Shown here piece after piece: positions 62,240 through 64,000 of a stretch of DNA of 64,000 nucleotides (position 1 is the stretch's first letter; each line of letters begins with the position of its first letter). The notes below the pieces were generated by a model. That model was not told where the DNA came from. It searched no databases and saw nothing but the letters and a program-made list of their open reading frames with translations. The stretch spans positions 558,001 through 622,000 of the forward strand of contig NZ_LT629737.1 in NCBI RefSeq assembly GCF_900104765.1, read 5' to 3'. Source of the stretch: Gillisia sp. Hel1_33_143 (GTDB lineage Bacteria; Bacteroidota; Bacteroidia; Flavobacteriales; Flavobacteriaceae). Position numbers and translations under genes: made by a program.

Positions 62240-62252
62240 GGTAAGAACTTTA

Positions 62253-62888
62253 TTAATAGACTAAAATTACTTCTTTTTTTGTTACTGCATAGATCTTGTC
62301 TCCGGGCTTTGGAGATATCCAGAAATTCCCGGTAAATTCTCCAAATGCCGGAAGTATCATCTGACTATTGTTTTTATAGAAACATCTCAATTTGAGCTGT
62401 TGTCTTCCAGTTCCATTCAATTTAAAACCGGGATGTAAATGTCCACAGAAATTAAAAAAACCTTCTCGTTCCTCAGGATGATGCGTAAATAAAAATTGAT
62501 CAAAAATGATCTCTGAATAGATCTTAATGCCCAACACTTCATATTTTACTGAAGAAATGATATCGTGATTTCCGGCTACCAAAATTATTTCTGAAGTGAT
62601 ATTTTGCAGCCAATTCTCGAAAAGATCCCACTCCATATTAAGTGAACTATGAAACAGATCTCCCATAAAATAAATCTTTTTAGGATTAAAGAACGCTACA
62701 ACTTCATTTAATCTTGTAAAGTTTTCAGCAATCGCATTTTGCGGCACTGCGCTTCCATATTTTCTAAAATGAGATATTTTACCCAGATGTACATCACTTA
62801 TTAATAGTATACTCTTTTCTTCCCAAAAAAGCACACCAGTAGAGTGTAAAATAACATTTTGCTCTTGTATCTGAATCTTTTCTATCAC
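62253..62888 (-). CDS. pdeM: Ligase-associated metallophosphoesterase/endonuclease
   Basis: A 211-residue calcineurin-like phosphoesterase. The metal motifs are LISDVHLGKISHFRKYG (DxH, about 30), IYFMGDLFHSS (GDxxH, about 67), LVAGNHD (GNHD, about 99), THHPE (about 130) and FCGHLHPGF (GHxHxG, about 143). PdeM is known as a member of the ligase-associated DNA-repair cassette with LigB-type ligase and an Lhr-like helicase, and the next gene upstream is indeed that helicase. The start is GTG at 62888, 13 bases after the helicase stop. A longer frame to 63032 would overlap the helicase coding region and was rejected. Confidence 0.9.
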   Translation of the reverse strand: MIEKIQIQEQNVILHSTGVLFWEEKSILLISDVHLGKISHFRKYGSAVPQNAIAENFTRLNEVVAFFNPKKIYFMGDLFHSSLNMEWDLFENWLQNITSEIILVAGNHDIISSVKYEVLGIKIYSEIIFDQFLFTHHPEEREGFFNFCGHLHPGFKLNGTGRQQLKLRCFYKNNSQMILPAFGEFTGNFWISPKPGDKIYAVTKKEVILVY

Positions 62889-62901
62889 GCTGCAAAAATA
62901 A

Positions 62902-64000
62902 CTACTTTTCCCATTGTTGCAGCATTCGTTTGATGCGGTCTTCCAATTTTTCTGAAGACAATTTCTCTCGAAGTCTATCTGTAATAATAGGAAATGAAAA
63001 TGGAGTTGGTTTTTCGCAGGCTTTCCAAACAATTTGTTGAGTAGAGATTCGCTCTAAAGCCAATCTAAGCCTTCCTTCTTCCAATTGATGCTCAAAGGTT
63101 TCTCTGAAGGCTTGCAAGAATAACAAATTATCGGGCTCGTAATCTCTAAAAACGCTGAAAACCAATTGAGAGCTAGATTGCAAATGCTTACTCTTTACCA
63201 ACTTATTTGGATATCCTGTAAACACCATCCCTGCAATAACGGCTATATCTCTAAATTTTCTTCGTGCCATTTCGGTAGCATTCAAACTCTTATAAAGATC
63301 ATCCATAAGATATGCAGAAGAAAATAGATCGTTATCTAGCACTTGTTCCATATCAATTTCTTGATCTGAAAGCAATTCAAATCCGTAATCGTTAAACGCA
63401 ATGGTAAAGGAAATTGGCAACAACAAACTAATTCTATACGCCAATAAACTACCCATGGCTTCATGCACAAACCTCCCTTCAAAAGGATAGAAAATGGCAT
63501 GATATCCTTCACGGGTCTTAAAGGTTTCTATCAAAAATTCGTTTTTGGTGGGAATTATAGATTCTAGCTTTTGTCGCAATAAAATTGGTTGCAAAGCTTT
63601 CAGTTCCGGAGATTTTATAGATTTACTATTTACAGATTCTGCAGCTTCATACATTTCTGCACGTAATAATTCACTCATTTGTGCAGAAAAGGCCATTCTT
63701 CCCCCCATCCAGCTCGGCACTTTAGAATTTTTCTTTTTAGACTGCCTTACCAAAACCTGCATTCCTTTGATCTTTACTAGCTCTAGATTTCTACCTGCAA
63801 ATGTAAAAGCATCTCCGGGATTCAATTTGGAAATGAACCATTCTTCTATAGTTCCAATATATCCGCCCTTCATATATTTCACACTCAGCATGGCATCGCT
63901 TACAATAGTTCCAATTTGAAGTCTGTGGCGCATGGCAATTCCGCGATTGTTAACCTTGAATTTACCATCTTCTTCAATCTCTACTTTTTTATATTCATCA
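62902..64000 (-). CDS. Lhr-type ligase-associated DEXH helicase, C-terminal part (5' end outside window)
   Basis: The frame is open to the window edge; 365 C-terminal residues are visible and the helicase motor lies beyond. The block IAMRHRLQIGTIVSDAMLSVKYM starts the C-terminal domain of Lhr-like repair helicases. Further blocks are IGTIEEWFISKLNPGDAFTFAGRNLELV and AYRISLLLPISFTIAFNDYGFELL. The ending SEKLEDRIKRMLQQWEK is basic and charged. This is the ligase-associated DEXH helicase, adjacent to pdeM as in the known cassette. A ligase gene would be expected further upstream, outside the window. It probably unwinds nicked or damaged DNA. Confidence 0.87.
   Translation of the reverse strand, partial: DEYKKVEIEEDGKFKVNNRGIAMRHRLQIGTIVSDAMLSVKYMKGGYIGTIEEWFISKLNPGDAFTFAGRNLELVKIKGMQVLVRQSKKKNSKVPSWMGGRMAFSAQMSELLRAEMYEAAESVNSKSIKSPELKALQPILLRQKLESIIPTKNEFLIETFKTREGYHAIFYPFEGRFVHEAMGSLLAYRISLLLPISFTIAFNDYGFELLSDQEIDMEQVLDNDLFSSAYLMDDLYKSLNATEMARRKFRDIAVIAGMVFTGYPNKLVKSKHLQSSSQLVFSVFRDYEPDNLLFLQAFRETFEHQLEEGRLRLALERISTQQIVWKACEKPTPFSFPIITDRLREKLSSEKLEDRIKRMLQQWEK

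Noticed and set aside
1-64000. CRISPR arrays, insertion sequences, integrases, prophage or toxin-antitoxin pairs
   Set aside because: No direct-repeat array, transposase, terminal inverted repeat pair or integrase was found. The MORN protein at 31042 resembles the YwqK family, which is sometimes labelled an antitoxin, but it has a signal peptide and no partner gene.

Overview
The window is AT-rich chromosomal DNA from a member of the Bacteroidota, almost certainly Flavobacteriaceae. Three things point there. Several genes are preceded by the Bacteroidota -7 promoter element TANNTTTG. Shine-Dalgarno sequences are largely missing. The gene families are typical of marine flavobacteria: a lipoprotein M13 peptidase, an S9 peptidase, duplicated ExbD, a short-chain type threonine dehydrogenase and the PdeM/Lhr repair pair. 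The genus was inferred from family knowledge only and is not named. No insertion sequence, prophage, integrase, CRISPR array or rRNA was seen, so this looks like core chromosome with a few accessory genes.

Layout. 1-6.2 kb: the end of an MMPL/RND transporter, asnS, a pseudouridine synthase, rpoN (sigma-54) and a membrane protein. 6.2-9.4 kb (minus): an ExbB / membrane protein / ExbD / ExbD operon and, beyond a terminator, an outer-membrane beta-barrel protein; tRNA-Ser(GGA) follows. 9.6-12.6 kb (minus): asparaginase, an acyltransferase and TatD. 12.6-13.3 kb: a retropepsin-like protein and a 37-residue membrane peptide. 13.3-17.5 kb (minus): sucB and sucA, with sucA upstream. 17.6-19.1 kb: a small outer-membrane protein facing a polyprenyl synthetase. 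19.2-25.9 kb: a TetR / TolC / adaptor / RND pump operon with a visible operator and a strong terminator. 26-31 kb: a membrane TPR-AraC regulator, two small membrane proteins and an S9 peptidase. 31-36.8 kb: a MORN-repeat protein, aspS, a ClC-CBS protein, a cold-shock protein and threonine dehydrogenase. 36.9-43.6 kb: a lipoprotein, an NTF2-like protein, an M13 peptidase, an SDR protein and an M28 peptidase. 43.7-49.3 kb: a CBS protein, several small unknowns, an MBL hydrolase, a J-domain-like protein, a metallothionein-like peptide followed by a SigZ-like sigma factor, a degenerate helicase and a short SSB. 49.4-56.5 kb: an M16 peptidase, an HDAC-like deacetylase, metG, a lipoprotein and yraN. 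56.5-64 kb: mfd, a disulfide-reductase-like flavoprotein, a TspO-like protein, pdeM and the end of an Lhr-type helicase that runs off the window.

Functional links. SucA and SucB form two of the three parts of the 2-oxoglutarate dehydrogenase complex; no E3 gene is visible here. The TetR, TolC, adaptor and pump genes make a complete self-regulated efflux system. ExbB and the two ExbD proteins form an ion-driven energy transducer for outer-membrane transport. Mfd, Lhr and PdeM are all DNA-repair proteins. The most unusual element is the module at 47.3-48.05 kb: an undescribed-looking 37-residue peptide built of CxCxx pentads, a hairpin, and an ECF sigma factor whose own tail is cysteine-rich.

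No gene-free stretch exceeds 300 bases. The longest are 48687-48953, which holds the ssb promoter; 31402-31626, which holds the aspS promoter; and 27788-27996, where nothing was recognised.
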